In this document: positions 33,941 to 43,600 of the stretch, in pieces
Position numbering within the stretch: position 1 is the first letter of the stretch
Layout: the number at the start of each line of letters is the position of its first letter
NCBI GenBank assembly: GCA_015350385.1
Contig: WNKI01000001.1
Coordinates: 267,032 to 331,031, forward strand
DNA length: 64,000 nucleotides
Source: Aculops lycopersici
Taxonomy: Eukaryota > Arthropoda > Arachnida > Trombidiformes > Eriophyidae
Direction of reading: 5' to 3'
Program-made: the position numbers and the translations under genes
The notes under the pieces: generated by a model
Seen by the model: the letters and a program-made list of their open reading frames with translations, nothing else
Databases searched by the model: none
Told to the model about the DNA's origin: nothing

Positions 33941-34524
33941 ATGACCACAATCAAAGAATCTACAAATGCCACCCTCGTCGACAGACAAAAGGTAAGTCAG
34001 CTGAGAGGCATGCAAACGGCATAATCTGAGGGGTCAACACAGATAAATAACCTTTTCATTCTCATCTTTAGACCTGCCCTTTCCTCCTTAGGATATTCCT
34101 TAGCAAAGGCCGTCACTTCCCACCTCACGAATACACAAATCGTAGAACTCCCTCGAAGGAAAATGAACTTCAAATCTACACTTGGCTAGATGCCACTCTT
34201 AGCGAACTCATGGGTCTCATTAGAGAAGTACCGGAGTACAGATCCAAGGGGACTCAGTTTGTATTTAGTATTGTGTTCCCTGAGCCCTCGGGTCCCAACT
34301 ATCGGATGCGTTACATTGGATTAACAGTAGGTGGCAAGAGATCAGAACATGATGATCTCACTCTCGGTCAGTGTCGCTACCAGATTGGTGACTTTCTCGA
34401 CGTGGCAATTCTGCCCGCAAATGCGGATGCCTCACGGATAGCGGTCCGGACTGTTTCTCAACCTACCAAGAGGCATCGAAACAGACACCGTGGAAGGATG
34501 GATCGAGGAAGGATGCATAGATGA
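33941..34524 (+). CDS. SAP18: Histone deacetylase complex subunit SAP18
   Basis: Ubiquitin-like-fold subunit of the Sin3-HDAC complex and of the exon-junction-associated ASAP complex. Two exons, 33941-33991 and 34072-34524, with a clean GTAAGT donor and TTTAG acceptor in phase; 167 residues. Exon 1 gives only MTTIKESTNATLVDRQK. Exon 2 holds the conserved core TCPFLLRIFLSKGRHFPPHE, ELQIYTWLDATLSELMGLIR, KGTQFVFSIVFP and YQIGDFLDVAI. The C-terminus has an Arg/His-rich extension (KRHRNRHRGRMDRGRMHR) not typical of human SAP18, possibly RNA-binding. Poly(A) signal candidate AATAAA at 35025-35030. Confidence 0.95.
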
Positions 34525-34674
34525 AGTGAACCTTGGCACCTCACACGAAAAAATATTCATAGATCGATTAAAGACAAAGCCTAAATCTAACACGTGCTGA
34601 GAGGTTTCGAGTCAAATCTATTGCAAAAAAAGAATAATAGATGAAACTAATCTCTTAAGCATGGCCATCTTATA

Positions 34675-34723
34675 GAGTCATTAAGAACACCAACTCTTGG
34701 ATTGATTTTCAATTCTTCATCGT
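34675..34723. repeat. Diverged dispersed element, copy A
   Basis: Shares GAGT, CAT-AAGA and CACCAACTCTTGGAT with copy B, in the same order, followed by TGA-TTC-TTC-TC-TC spacing similarities. Confidence 0.5.
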
Positions 34724-35245
34724 AAAGAATGGCAAACGTAACGGCCGATACTACCAAAGAAGCCCACAGTGAAGTTTAGTAGGCCAACGGTAGTAAAATA
34801 AGTAAATGAGGTAGGGTTTACCGAAAATACATCAACATTACCAGGCCTTCGTAATGCGTCGCAGTATATATCGTATGCTAGAACTAATAGTGCGCAACCG
34901 ATGAGCTTTAATTTTGTGGTTTGATGCGATGGAAGGAAGAAGGATTGTATTAGTGTTCGTCATGTGTAGAATGCGATAGAGAGACCACCTGTTAGTTGGT
35001 GTTTCAGACGCATTTTTTCCCAGGAATAAATTTACTCACCATCACTAAAAAGTTGAAAATGAATAGAACACACTTGAAGAAGCTTAAGAAAGGCATTCCG
35101 AGATTATTTGTATGCTTGGTGTGTCATGTTAAATCGAGTAGGCTCGTGTCATAGGAAGGAATCATTTGAGCGAATGATAGTTCTATTTAATTCTATTTAG
35201 CTTCCACTCCACTGCCGAGACATACACTCGCCTAGACACGCGGTA

Positions 35246-35311
35246 GAGTGCATCAAGAGCACCAACTCTTGGATAACCCAAGTTGGATTGACCTCTGATT
35301 CCTTCGTCTTC
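35246..35311. repeat. Diverged dispersed element, copy B
   Basis: Second copy of the element at 34675, with a 14-bp insertion (AACCCAAGTTGGAT) that looks like a partial internal duplication and creates CCAACT/AGTTGG complementarity. Faintly tRNA-like (GGTAGAGTG) but without a usable B box. Confidence 0.5.
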
Positions 35312-35613
35312 GCCTGGGTCTATAGACCAATCTGGTGGCTACGCGTTTCTGTCTGCCTGAAACTACAGTGTGCTGCATAAAAGTGGTTACTGGCCCAGTA
35401 ATACTGGGATAACTCGCACAAACCGAAGCGCGCTTCATGTTAATATATAGCTGACTTGCATAACACAGAGGAACCATTGACTCAGAAAAATTAGCAGCAC
35501 ATTGTAGAAAAGGAAAGAAAGTTTGTTTTGAAGGGCAAACATCGACTAATTCTAACTAAGTTACTCGTATTAGTTATTTTAAAACACTTATTGCGAGAAT
35601 AAATTATATCACC

Positions 35614-35865
35614 ATGGGCAAAGCGTTCGGAAACCTTTATTATATACGAAATATCGTCTACTACAAGGTATCGAGTTATGAGCAAAAGGCTCTAGGAGCT
35701 CATTTTTGGAAGGAATCCTTCAGGAACCTCTTCAATGAGATCAGGACTCATGCTCCTTACATGGTGCCCCCTCTATCTATTGCATATTTAGCTGTAGAGT
35801 GGGGCAAGGCAGAACGAGAAAAGATGATTCGTAAGGATCCAAATCTGTACAAGGACGATGAGTAG
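35614..35865 (+). CDS. UQCRQ: Cytochrome b-c1 complex subunit 8
   Basis: Small membrane subunit of mitochondrial respiratory complex III (the QCR8/UQCRQ family). Single exon, 83 residues, matching the usual length (82). Family features: N-terminal GKAFGNLYYIRNIVYYKVSS, then SYEQKA, one membrane helix (YMVPPLSIAYLAVEWG) and the charged tail (KDPNLYKDDE). The start ATG is in a good context (ACCATGGGC). AATAAA at 35870-35875 begins only 4 bp after the stop. The gene converges with CXXC1, whose stop is 64 bp away. Confidence 0.93.
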   Translation: MGKAFGNLYYIRNIVYYKVSSYEQKALGAHFWKESFRNLFNEIRTHAPYMVPPLSIAYLAVEWGKAEREKMIRKDPNLYKDDE

Positions 35866-35929
35866 GAAGAATAAAGATGTCATTATAGTTATTGTTGAAA
35901 TTACAGAAAAGCCTAATGAAATTGCAAGT

Positions 35930-37396
35930 TTATTGTTGAACATCCAAGAATTCGTCGTCCCCATTCTGTTCATCATCCCTCTTTGCCAAGTGGTCAACAG
36001 TGTTATGAAGCATTACACCGACCACTCCACCGTAGGTGTCGTCCAAGATAGCTGCCACAACACGTTGTTTTTCATGGATACCGTCAAGTCGCGTAAATGC
36101 TTGTATACGGTTCGTGTCTATCTGAGCTTGACGGAATTTGTCCCAATGATAATGAATGTGACAATCCTTCTTGAGCTCAAGGCAGTATTTCCCATCAAGT
36201 TTCAGCTCCTGCGACATCTCGAGTGGACAGCCGCAAACTTCATTTTTATCTGCCAACCAATTGGTATGCTGAGGGCAGGCGACTAAAACATTCATACAGT
36301 ATCGCTTGAATTTCTTATCCTGTTGATTACAATACAATTTTGGGTCCGGATCATCGGTAGAAAAGCCCTTGAACCCAGCGGGAATGTCAGTCGTGAATGC
36401 GAACTGCGTCTCGATCTTCTTGTGACAGGTGAACCAATGGCTCAATATTTTGTTTGCGTCCTTTTGGTGACCACAGGTTACGCAGAACATTTTGGCTGCA
36501 TCCGACGAGAGGGCTTCTTCGTTGTTCCCTCTAGCTTGAGTGCTTATTGGATTGTCATCCGCGGTGGTTTTGTCAGGAGATTCGTCATCGGAACTGTCCT
36601 CGTCGTCATTGTCCCTTGATACATTTTGCTCTTTTCTCATGGCTTCAGCTTGCCTCTTGATTGTGGCTACGTTCATGTCGAGTTGCTCCCTTTCTTGCTT
36701 CAAGTTTTTTATGGTCTGCAATAGATCTGCTTTTTCTTTCTCTAGTCTTTCAAGTTCATTCATTCTCTCTAATCTAGCCTGGGAATGATTTTTCTCTAGC
36801 GCCTTGTATTTGGGGATATAGAACTTTTCATAACGTAGCTTGTTAAAAGCAACACCACAATCGTCGCTACAGTACTTGGATTCTGGTCTAGCCTCATACT
36901 GACAATCTGGGTTGCCACACTGTCTACGGTTTGGGACCTTCGATTTGTATCTCGGGGTGCCCGGTGCGGGTTTTCGTTTTGCAGATCCAACTCTAACCGG
37001 GGGCTCCGGGGGTGGCTTAGGTTTTGATACAATAGCCTTTGGTTGTTTCTTCTCGACGAGACTCTTGTCTGGCTTCTTCTCGGCCACAGGCTTATCCTGT
37101 TTTTTACTTTCGATGAAAGTCTCCTGCTTGATTTCTGGGCGTTTCGACTCTGGAGGTCCGAAGCCTGGTTTATACTGAATCTCTAAGGAGGGGTCTTTCT
37201 CTCGACACGAATCACAAAAGAACTTTTCAATTCGATCGGCGTGCCTCTTCTTGAGGGATATGCAATCATTATGAAACCAATTCTCACATGGTCCATCGCA
37301 ACCAATCATGAAGCCATCGTCTTGCCTTATAATATTGCAGACACAGTAAGGAGTATCACTGACCTTGTCACCTCGTTTCAATTTTTCAGGCTTCAT
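35930..37396 (-). CDS. CXXC1: CFP1/CXXC1-type protein lacking the CXXC finger
   Basis: Subunit of the SET1 histone H3K4 methyltransferase complex. Single exon, 488 residues. The PHD finger (about 16-68) is intact: YCVCNIIRQDDGFMIGCDG, then WFHNDC and FFCDSC. A Lys/Pro-rich linker follows directly, then the conserved RRQCGNPDCQYEARPESKYC plus SDDCG block, a coiled coil (about 200-260) and the C-terminal domain (FCVTCGH, RYCMNVLVACPQH, EVCGCPL, HIHYHWDKFRQAQ) ending near MLHNTVDH. The CGECEAC-type CXXC zinc finger that binds unmethylated CpG in vertebrate and fly CFP1 is missing between PHD and linker. It could be the orthologue or a paralogue; the SET1-related C-terminus argues for a CFP1 role. 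Confidence 0.9.
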   Translation of the reverse strand: MKPEKLKRGDKVSDTPYCVCNIIRQDDGFMIGCDGPCENWFHNDCISLKKRHADRIEKFFCDSCREKDPSLEIQYKPGFGPPESKRPEIKQETFIESKKQDKPVAEKKPDKSLVEKKQPKAIVSKPKPPPEPPVRVGSAKRKPAPGTPRYKSKVPNRRQCGNPDCQYEARPESKYCSDDCGVAFNKLRYEKFYIPKYKALEKNHSQARLERMNELERLEKEKADLLQTIKNLKQEREQLDMNVATIKRQAEAMRKEQNVSRDNDDEDSSDDESPDKTTADDNPISTQARGNNEEALSSDAAKMFCVTCGHQKDANKILSHWFTCHKKIETQFAFTTDIPAGFKGFSTDDPDPKLYCNQQDKKFKRYCMNVLVACPQHTNWLADKNEVCGCPLEMSQELKLDGKYCLELKKDCHIHYHWDKFRQAQIDTNRIQAFTRLDGIHEKQRVVAAILDDTYGGVVGVMLHNTVDHLAKRDDEQNGDDEFLDVQQ

Positions 37397-37899
37397 TTTT
37401 CCAACAATTCTTGAGATTTCAATATTTGTTAGATTAATGATAAAATGATAGAGTTAAACTTATATGTAAAAGATTTTCAATCATGTGGTTAATTCGTTTT
37501 GGAAGAAATATCAATGGCGCTCAACTCCAAAACAAGACTAAAATCGCAACGTTTTTCAGCGCGAGCTGACGAAAACATGGAGAGCGGCACGTTGTTGTGT
37601 CTGCTCGAACTGGCGCCATGTAATTTGCATTTTATATGGCTTTGCATCAGATCTTGATCCGATTCCGCCTATGAGGTTATTATCCCAACCTGATATCAGC
37701 TCGGCACCATTCGTCCAAGTCAATAAAAGTTATATTGTGGGTATCTACTTCAAAATACATGCAATTTTATCCTCTCAGCCGCATGAAAGTGAATAAAACT
37801 TCACAAAGGATGTCCGAGGAATCCGCATTTGCAAGAGCCTTCCTCTTCGTAAATTGATATTGAATCAAAAGTTCCAACTGAAACTCATCTGTTATACTC
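37397..37899. promoter_or_regulatory. Bidirectional promoter region, CXXC1/RFWD3
   Basis: 503 bp between divergent start codons. No clear TATA box. A GC-richer patch at 37555-37620 sits near the middle and is the best candidate for the shared start region. Confidence 0.55.
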
Positions 37900-39582
37900 A
37901 TGACTACACCTCCAAACGAAGAAGAGGATGGTGAGACTGAGAAAGCCACCCAAGGTAGCTCAGAAACAGCCACAACCTGCATGATATGTATAGAAGAATG
38001 GACCCTCGGTACGGAGCACCGGGTTTGTTGTTTAAAGTGTGGACACCTATTCGGTAGAAGCTGTATTGAGAAGTGGATTAAAGAGAAAGGCTCGGAAGCT
38101 AGATGTCCTACTTGTCAAAAACCAGCCAAGCGCGCAGATCTCAGAAACATATGGTGCAAATCAATCGTTGCAAATGATACAACAGAACTCGATCATTTGA
38201 GGAAGGAGTTGGAGCGTGAGAGAAGATGCAGAAAGACCGATGCCAGCACTATATTCCACAACAACATGAGAATTGACTTGTTGCAAGAGGAGATAACGCG
38301 AAAACAGAAGGAAATCGAAGCTCGAGATAAAAAGATTGCGGCTTATGTGAACAAATTCAGCAAATTGATGAGTAGAACAGCAAATGGAGGCACGGATACC
38401 GATGACAAGGGTGATGCTGATGCAATGAGCATAGACGGCATTGATGGAGACGACGAAACATTACTTGTGGCTCGCAAAGAGCTTAAGGGTCATTTCCTTC
38501 AGGCTGAGAGAGTGGAATCAAGTGCATTAGGAGGTTGCAAAGCCTTCGCGTTATGTCCAACCACCTGTGTGATCCTAGTTGCTCAACCGAATCCCTCCAC
38601 CTCTAGCGCAATGTTTGGTAAATTTGGCCTAAGGAAATACTCAATAATCGACTCGAAAACCTACGAGTTTGTTCCACTACACGCTCGTCCAATCACCTCG
38701 ACCCAACTGAAGCCATATGGCGATCTCATTTTAACGGCAAGTCAGGATCGAAAGGTTAAAATAACCTCGATAACAAACAATATATGCATCACTGATTGGG
38801 ACTGCGAACACGAGCCCACTTGTGTCGCTTGGAGTGCCCATCGTGATCAGCAACTTTACGTCGGTTCCGGAAACTGCTACGTCACTCTCTACGATCTCCG
38901 CAAGACTGGCGAGTATATCTACCAGACACCACAGAGGGTAGCCCAAACTCGGCTCCTTAGCATCGCCTCGGTTACCGGGCCTGGGGACTCCGGCACCGAC
39001 GGTCTCCTTGTGAACGACATCAAGGGATCTCAATTCATCGAGCTCTCGCAAACCTCAAGCTTCTCCCAAGGTGAAATAAATCGCGATCTCGACCACATGA
39101 CTAGCCACTCGTTACCGTTCGAGGGATTGATGGGTACCGTCGACTTTGACCGTGACTCTGGCCTCTCACTGATCTCAACCCGAAAGAGCCAGTCGAATCC
39201 TGGCTTCACTCACAACTTAGTAAAACTCGATCGCATTCCCGAAGATCCCGAGGACGAGAGCAAGGGGACAAAAATTGATTGCTCCCTTAAGCGATCGTTT
39301 GCCTCCAAATCTATGGCCGAAATGCTTGGCCAATCGAGGATTTTGCGCCACCCGACGCTAGATATTCGCGATGGAGCAACAAACGTGCTAGTGGGTGCCA
39401 GCGATAAGGATGCCCGAGGAGTGAAACTATGGGATGCTTCGGACAATTCGGTCTTCCAGAATATCGAAACGAATCTATTCATCAGAGACTTGGCACTGTT
39501 CAAACCGGAACAATCTAACCAGTACCTCTTGTACCTGCTCAACGATAAGGGAATGCTCGTTTACAGGTGGGATTATGCGTGA
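37900..39582 (+). CDS. RFWD3: E3 ubiquitin ligase RFWD3 (RING plus WD40)
   Basis: Ubiquitin ligase acting on RPA and RAD51 at stalled forks in DNA interstrand-crosslink repair. Single exon, 560 residues (human 774). RING finger at about 27-68: CMICIEEW, CLKCGHLFGRSCIEKW, CPTCQ, a C3HC4 pattern followed by the family KPAKRADLRNIW. Coiled coil at about 90-150, then a WD40-like domain from about 190 to the end with PITSTQLKPYGDLILTASQD, VYDL-type YVTLYDLRKTGEY and LLNDKGMLVYRWDYA, which parallels the human C-terminus. The long Ser/Gln-rich N-terminal region of vertebrate RFWD3 is absent; only 26 residues precede the RING. Confidence 0.93.
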   Translation: MTTPPNEEEDGETEKATQGSSETATTCMICIEEWTLGTEHRVCCLKCGHLFGRSCIEKWIKEKGSEARCPTCQKPAKRADLRNIWCKSIVANDTTELDHLRKELERERRCRKTDASTIFHNNMRIDLLQEEITRKQKEIEARDKKIAAYVNKFSKLMSRTANGGTDTDDKGDADAMSIDGIDGDDETLLVARKELKGHFLQAERVESSALGGCKAFALCPTTCVILVAQPNPSTSSAMFGKFGLRKYSIIDSKTYEFVPLHARPITSTQLKPYGDLILTASQDRKVKITSITNNICITDWDCEHEPTCVAWSAHRDQQLYVGSGNCYVTLYDLRKTGEYIYQTPQRVAQTRLLSIASVTGPGDSGTDGLLVNDIKGSQFIELSQTSSFSQGEINRDLDHMTSHSLPFEGLMGTVDFDRDSGLSLISTRKSQSNPGFTHNLVKLDRIPEDPEDESKGTKIDCSLKRSFASKSMAEMLGQSRILRHPTLDIRDGATNVLVGASDKDARGVKLWDASDNSVFQNIETNLFIRDLALFKPEQSNQYLLYLLNDKGMLVYRWDYA

Positions 39583-40687
39583 TAGTCTTTGTTGTGGTTG
39601 TTGCTTCTGCTTTGGGCTATTGTCGCCCGAATGCATTTAATTAAACAGCCGCAAGAGCACAAGTTTTTCCAATTTCTCTTTCTCTCCCTCCTCTGTCCAC
39701 TTATCTGTTTCTGCCTGCACCTCAAGTGTATCGATTGGCCCGACCTCTCGAGAGAGATCAGAAAGATTCCAATCTCTTTGTGCAATTTTCAGGCCCATCG
39801 CGCGATTACACGAGCCCAAGCCGGCGGCGCCCCAGTCCGAAGTTTCGCTTCGAAACTCGAACCCAAAATCCGATCGAGTGGCCGGCGCGGAGATTCGGGG
39901 GCACAAAGAGAACCAGCGACCGGGCGCAGGGTAAAGGGCATAGGTTGAGAGAAGTTGGTGGCGGTGGCCAAGTTGGAAGCCAGTGCAGTGGAATTGGGCC
40001 ACAATGGCCGCATCCTCCAAACTCGCGGTTCGCGCGACCCACCGGCCGACCGACCCACCGGCAACCGTGGAGACTCCAATGCACCGGGAGCCCCACAGCA
40101 ACACAAGTGCGGACTCTCCATCTACCCCGTAGCCGATGGGGTCGCCTTCTGGGATCTGGGGCGCAACTCGCGCGCACCAGCCACTCAAAAGGTGGGCCCT
40201 TTTCTCCGGCTTACCTCGGGTTCCCCCTGAAATCACTGAGATTTGCACTCGCGCTTGCGGCTTTGGCTGCTGCCGCGGCACCACCACTACACTCGCCCCT
40301 GCTTCTCCTCTCTGGCTGCCACTCGGACCGCTGGAATGCTGGCCCATTTGGCCTACGCCGCTGCCACCTCCTCCGACGCATCCAATAGGCCGTGCAATGG
40401 AGCGCAGTGCAGTGCAATGCAAAACAGTGCGAGCCTTAAGCTGCCAAATGGACCCATTGGCCTCCCTTGCTGCGCTCGCTCCGAGCTCCAGAGGTCTGTC
40501 TGTGTTTTGCATGTGAAAGCGGCGGACACATAACATTTCTAGTAGATCACAAAGAATCACAATAACTCTTACTCTCGCTAGCAGAATTTTAGAGAAATTT
40601 TAATTCTATTCTGAAAGCTTTAAATAGGAAGGCCAAAATGTCGGCATCAAGACTCCTCCCAATGTGACGAAGCCGAATCGAGTTAAA
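39583..40687. other. Intergenic, RFWD3 to VAV
   Basis: 1.1 kb, GC-rich in the middle (about 39820-40500). ATTAAA at 39640-39645 is a possible RFWD3 poly(A) signal. Long open frames overlap on both strands (39726-40388 plus, 220 codons; minus frame open 39637-40560), none with a recognisable domain. A plausible 3' splice site (TTTAAATAG) at about 40627 precedes the VAV start. Confidence 0.45.
40638..40667 (+). promoter_or_regulatory. Upstream ORF in the VAV leader
   Basis: ATG with AAA just before it opens a nine-residue frame (MSASRLLPM) that stops 20 bp before the VAV start codon. It could damp translation of the main frame. Confidence 0.4.
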
Positions 40688-43600
40688 ATGGAACTGAACG
40701 GCAAGCGAATGCTCGGCCACCATTTGGCCAATTTGAGCGGCTTGTCGCAGGCTCCCCTATTAGCGAACCACAACAATATTCCAGACAACACTAGCGGCAT
40801 CATCACTAACAACAACACCAACAACAATGGAAGCGCTCGATCCACTCCAGTTTCACTTCATTCCTTGAACCACGGATCTCCGAGCAAATTATTTCAACAA
40901 AGTGTTAGCACCCCAGTGACCACGATCAAATCTCAAGCAAGTATATTCTTTCCCGCGACCACAAACCCTATCCCAAATCCAAACAACAACAACAACAACA
41001 GCAGCGCCAACCGATTGCAGACGAGCACCAAGCAGCCCCCCTTTTCGCCCTCGTTGCACCTCAAGTCACCCCCGAGTCATGCGAAAAGTCAGCGTCCGGT
41101 AGATGTGAACATGAATAGCGAGCAGGAATTCAATCGCGAGGTTAGCAAGAGGATCTCGCCGTCAAGTGTTTCCGCCACCCACTCCTTCACCGGCTTCTTT
41201 CCGCCACAACCGCTGGTGCCACGCTCACCTGCGCCCAGTATAACAACAAACGACAATCATAATAACAAACAAGTTGATCTCGAGAAGGACGAACACTACC
41301 ACCTCTATCATGAACCCGATGAGCCTCCAAGTCCACCTCTACCCCAGAGGCCCGCTAGCTCGAACTTTGGCGCCCGCCGACCTGCAGCGGGATACCAGGA
41401 CGACGTTTCGGAAAGTATCTACCAATGTTACGTTACTCTAAAGAGCCAACGTTCTGCTCATCGCTCTCGCTCTTACCATGGGCCCAAGAATTCCATTGAC
41501 CAGGGAACCGGTGTCCTCGGCCTAGCTACCAATACCAATCTAAATATGTCGATGCGCTCGCACCAGTTGGCTATGGATAGTCTCGGCCGCAACTTGGGCT
41601 CCACCTCGGTGGCCGAGCTACCTCTGGGCTCGCCCACAAGTCCACTCGCCACCTCGCCGGCTTCCATGTTACCCATTCACTTTCGCGATCATTGCGTCAG
41701 GGAACTACTAGAGACCGAGTCAAACTATGTCCACGCACTCGACATGATGATCACCTGCTTTGCAAAGCCACTGGAACCATTACTGAGGCGCGAGGACAAT
41801 CAGCTCATCTTTGGCCACATCAAGTACTTTCACCAAGTGCACTCAGCCTTCCAGGCCGATCTCATGAAGGCAGCCTTCAGATCATTCAGCAAGGATCTCA
41901 GCAGCTTGCCACTGTCGGCAAAGTCCGATGGGCGCACTAGCCAGCCGCCAACACCAACCCAGTTTTTAACAAGCACTCAACAGCAGCAGTCGTCGCCCTT
42001 GTCTAGCCCATCGGCTTTGACGCAACAACAAACAACTAGCATCTCTTTGTCGGCTTGCTTTTTGCACGCCAAAGATAAGTTCCTCAAGTATGGCGAATAC
42101 TGTGCCACCCTGTCGAAAGCTCAGGAATTGTTGGACGAGTTGACTAACAAGAATGAGGCCATTGCGACGCAACTAGATCACTGCCAACAAGAGGCTAATG
42201 AGGGCAAATTTAAGCTGCGCGACTTGCTCTCATTGCCAATGCAACGGATTTTAAAGTATCATCTCTTATTAGCGCAGCTGATCAAAAACACCAGCCCCTC
42301 TAACGACGACTACCATGGACTGAAACGAGCGCACGAGACTATGGTCGACCTTGGCCAGTATATCAACGAAGTTAAGCGCGACACTGAAGCCATTCAGATC
42401 ATTAACGAAATTGAACAGTCAATTACGGGACTCAACATGCCACCAAATACGCAGCTCACCGACTATGGCCGCCTAGTTACTGACGGATTTATTCGTATGA
42501 AGGTTCCGGGTGACAGCAACGGCAACCATGGCAGCGGTGCCACTAGCACTTTGTTAAAATCGAAGCCGTTGCATGATGCAAAGTTGAAACAGAAGCGCTA
42601 TGTGTTTGTTTTTGACAAAGTGATGCTCATGTGCAAGCTAAGCGGCGTTCGCGGCTACCAATACAAGGAGGCCATAGTGCTTAGCGACTACGATTTAGAA
42701 GTCAATCCAACTTCGAGTGCAACCGAACAACATGGCAAGCTTGCTACTAAGGACAAATGGAGCCACCAGTTCAACTTGGTTCGCCAAAGCGACAGGACCA
42801 CTTACTGTCTTTATGCCAAAAATCTCGAGATGAAAAGCAAGTGGGTGGGATTCATTCAGCGAGCCATCGACAATACGAGACCCTCGGTTTGTCGCAACAG
42901 TGAGACCAATCACGAGTTTTTAATGCACACCTTCGACAAGGCGTCGTCTTGTGATCACTGCGGCAAGCTTTTGCATGGTCTCTACTATCAAGGCTACAGG
43001 TGTCGCATTTGTTTCACCTCGGCGCACAAAAAGTGTCTCGGTGCCATCAAACCTTGTGGTCCGACTTTGCAAGCTAAAAACTCAAACCATGGTGCCACTA
43101 AACTAATACCCTCGTCTCCGTCGGTTAGGTCCAACTGTTCGGATGACAGTCGCAATGCCTTTATGCACTTTCCAAATGTTAGTTCGACCAGCACTCCGTG
43201 TGTGGATTTGATGTCGAAAAACGAGTATAGCAATATCAAGAGTCGCGGAGGTGAGAATCCCGCCATCACCTCGTCGTTTCGCGAAAACGGAACTCGCGGG
43301 ATACTGACCAATCAAAGGCCAGTGTCGTCGATGGTTAATGTTAGCAGTTTGCAGAATGGAGGAGGCCAAAATTGTGACCCCATCGAGAGTTACGTGAATT
43401 TTATCCTCAACGATCACCCTTGGTTCTGCGGATCCATGGAACGAGACCGAGCTCAAGCATTACTAGAGAAGATGCCTCACGGTACCTTTCTCGTCAGGGT
43501 TAGCCCGAAACACAATGGTAGTTATGTTATTAGTTTGAATCACAACAATCAAGTGAAACATATGAGAATCTATGTGTCGAAGGACAATCAGTTGTACCTG

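Larger units (their letters stand above)
34525..35613. other. Intergenic, SAP18 to UQCRQ, with repeated motif and hairpin
   Basis: About 1.1 kb with no convincing gene. The first 500 bp are probably SAP18 3' UTR (AATAAA at 35025-35030). It contains two diverged copies of a 50-65 bp element (34675-34723 and 35246-35311) and a nested hairpin ending in a T run (34970-35016). The UQCRQ promoter must lie near 35400-35610. Confidence 0.45.
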
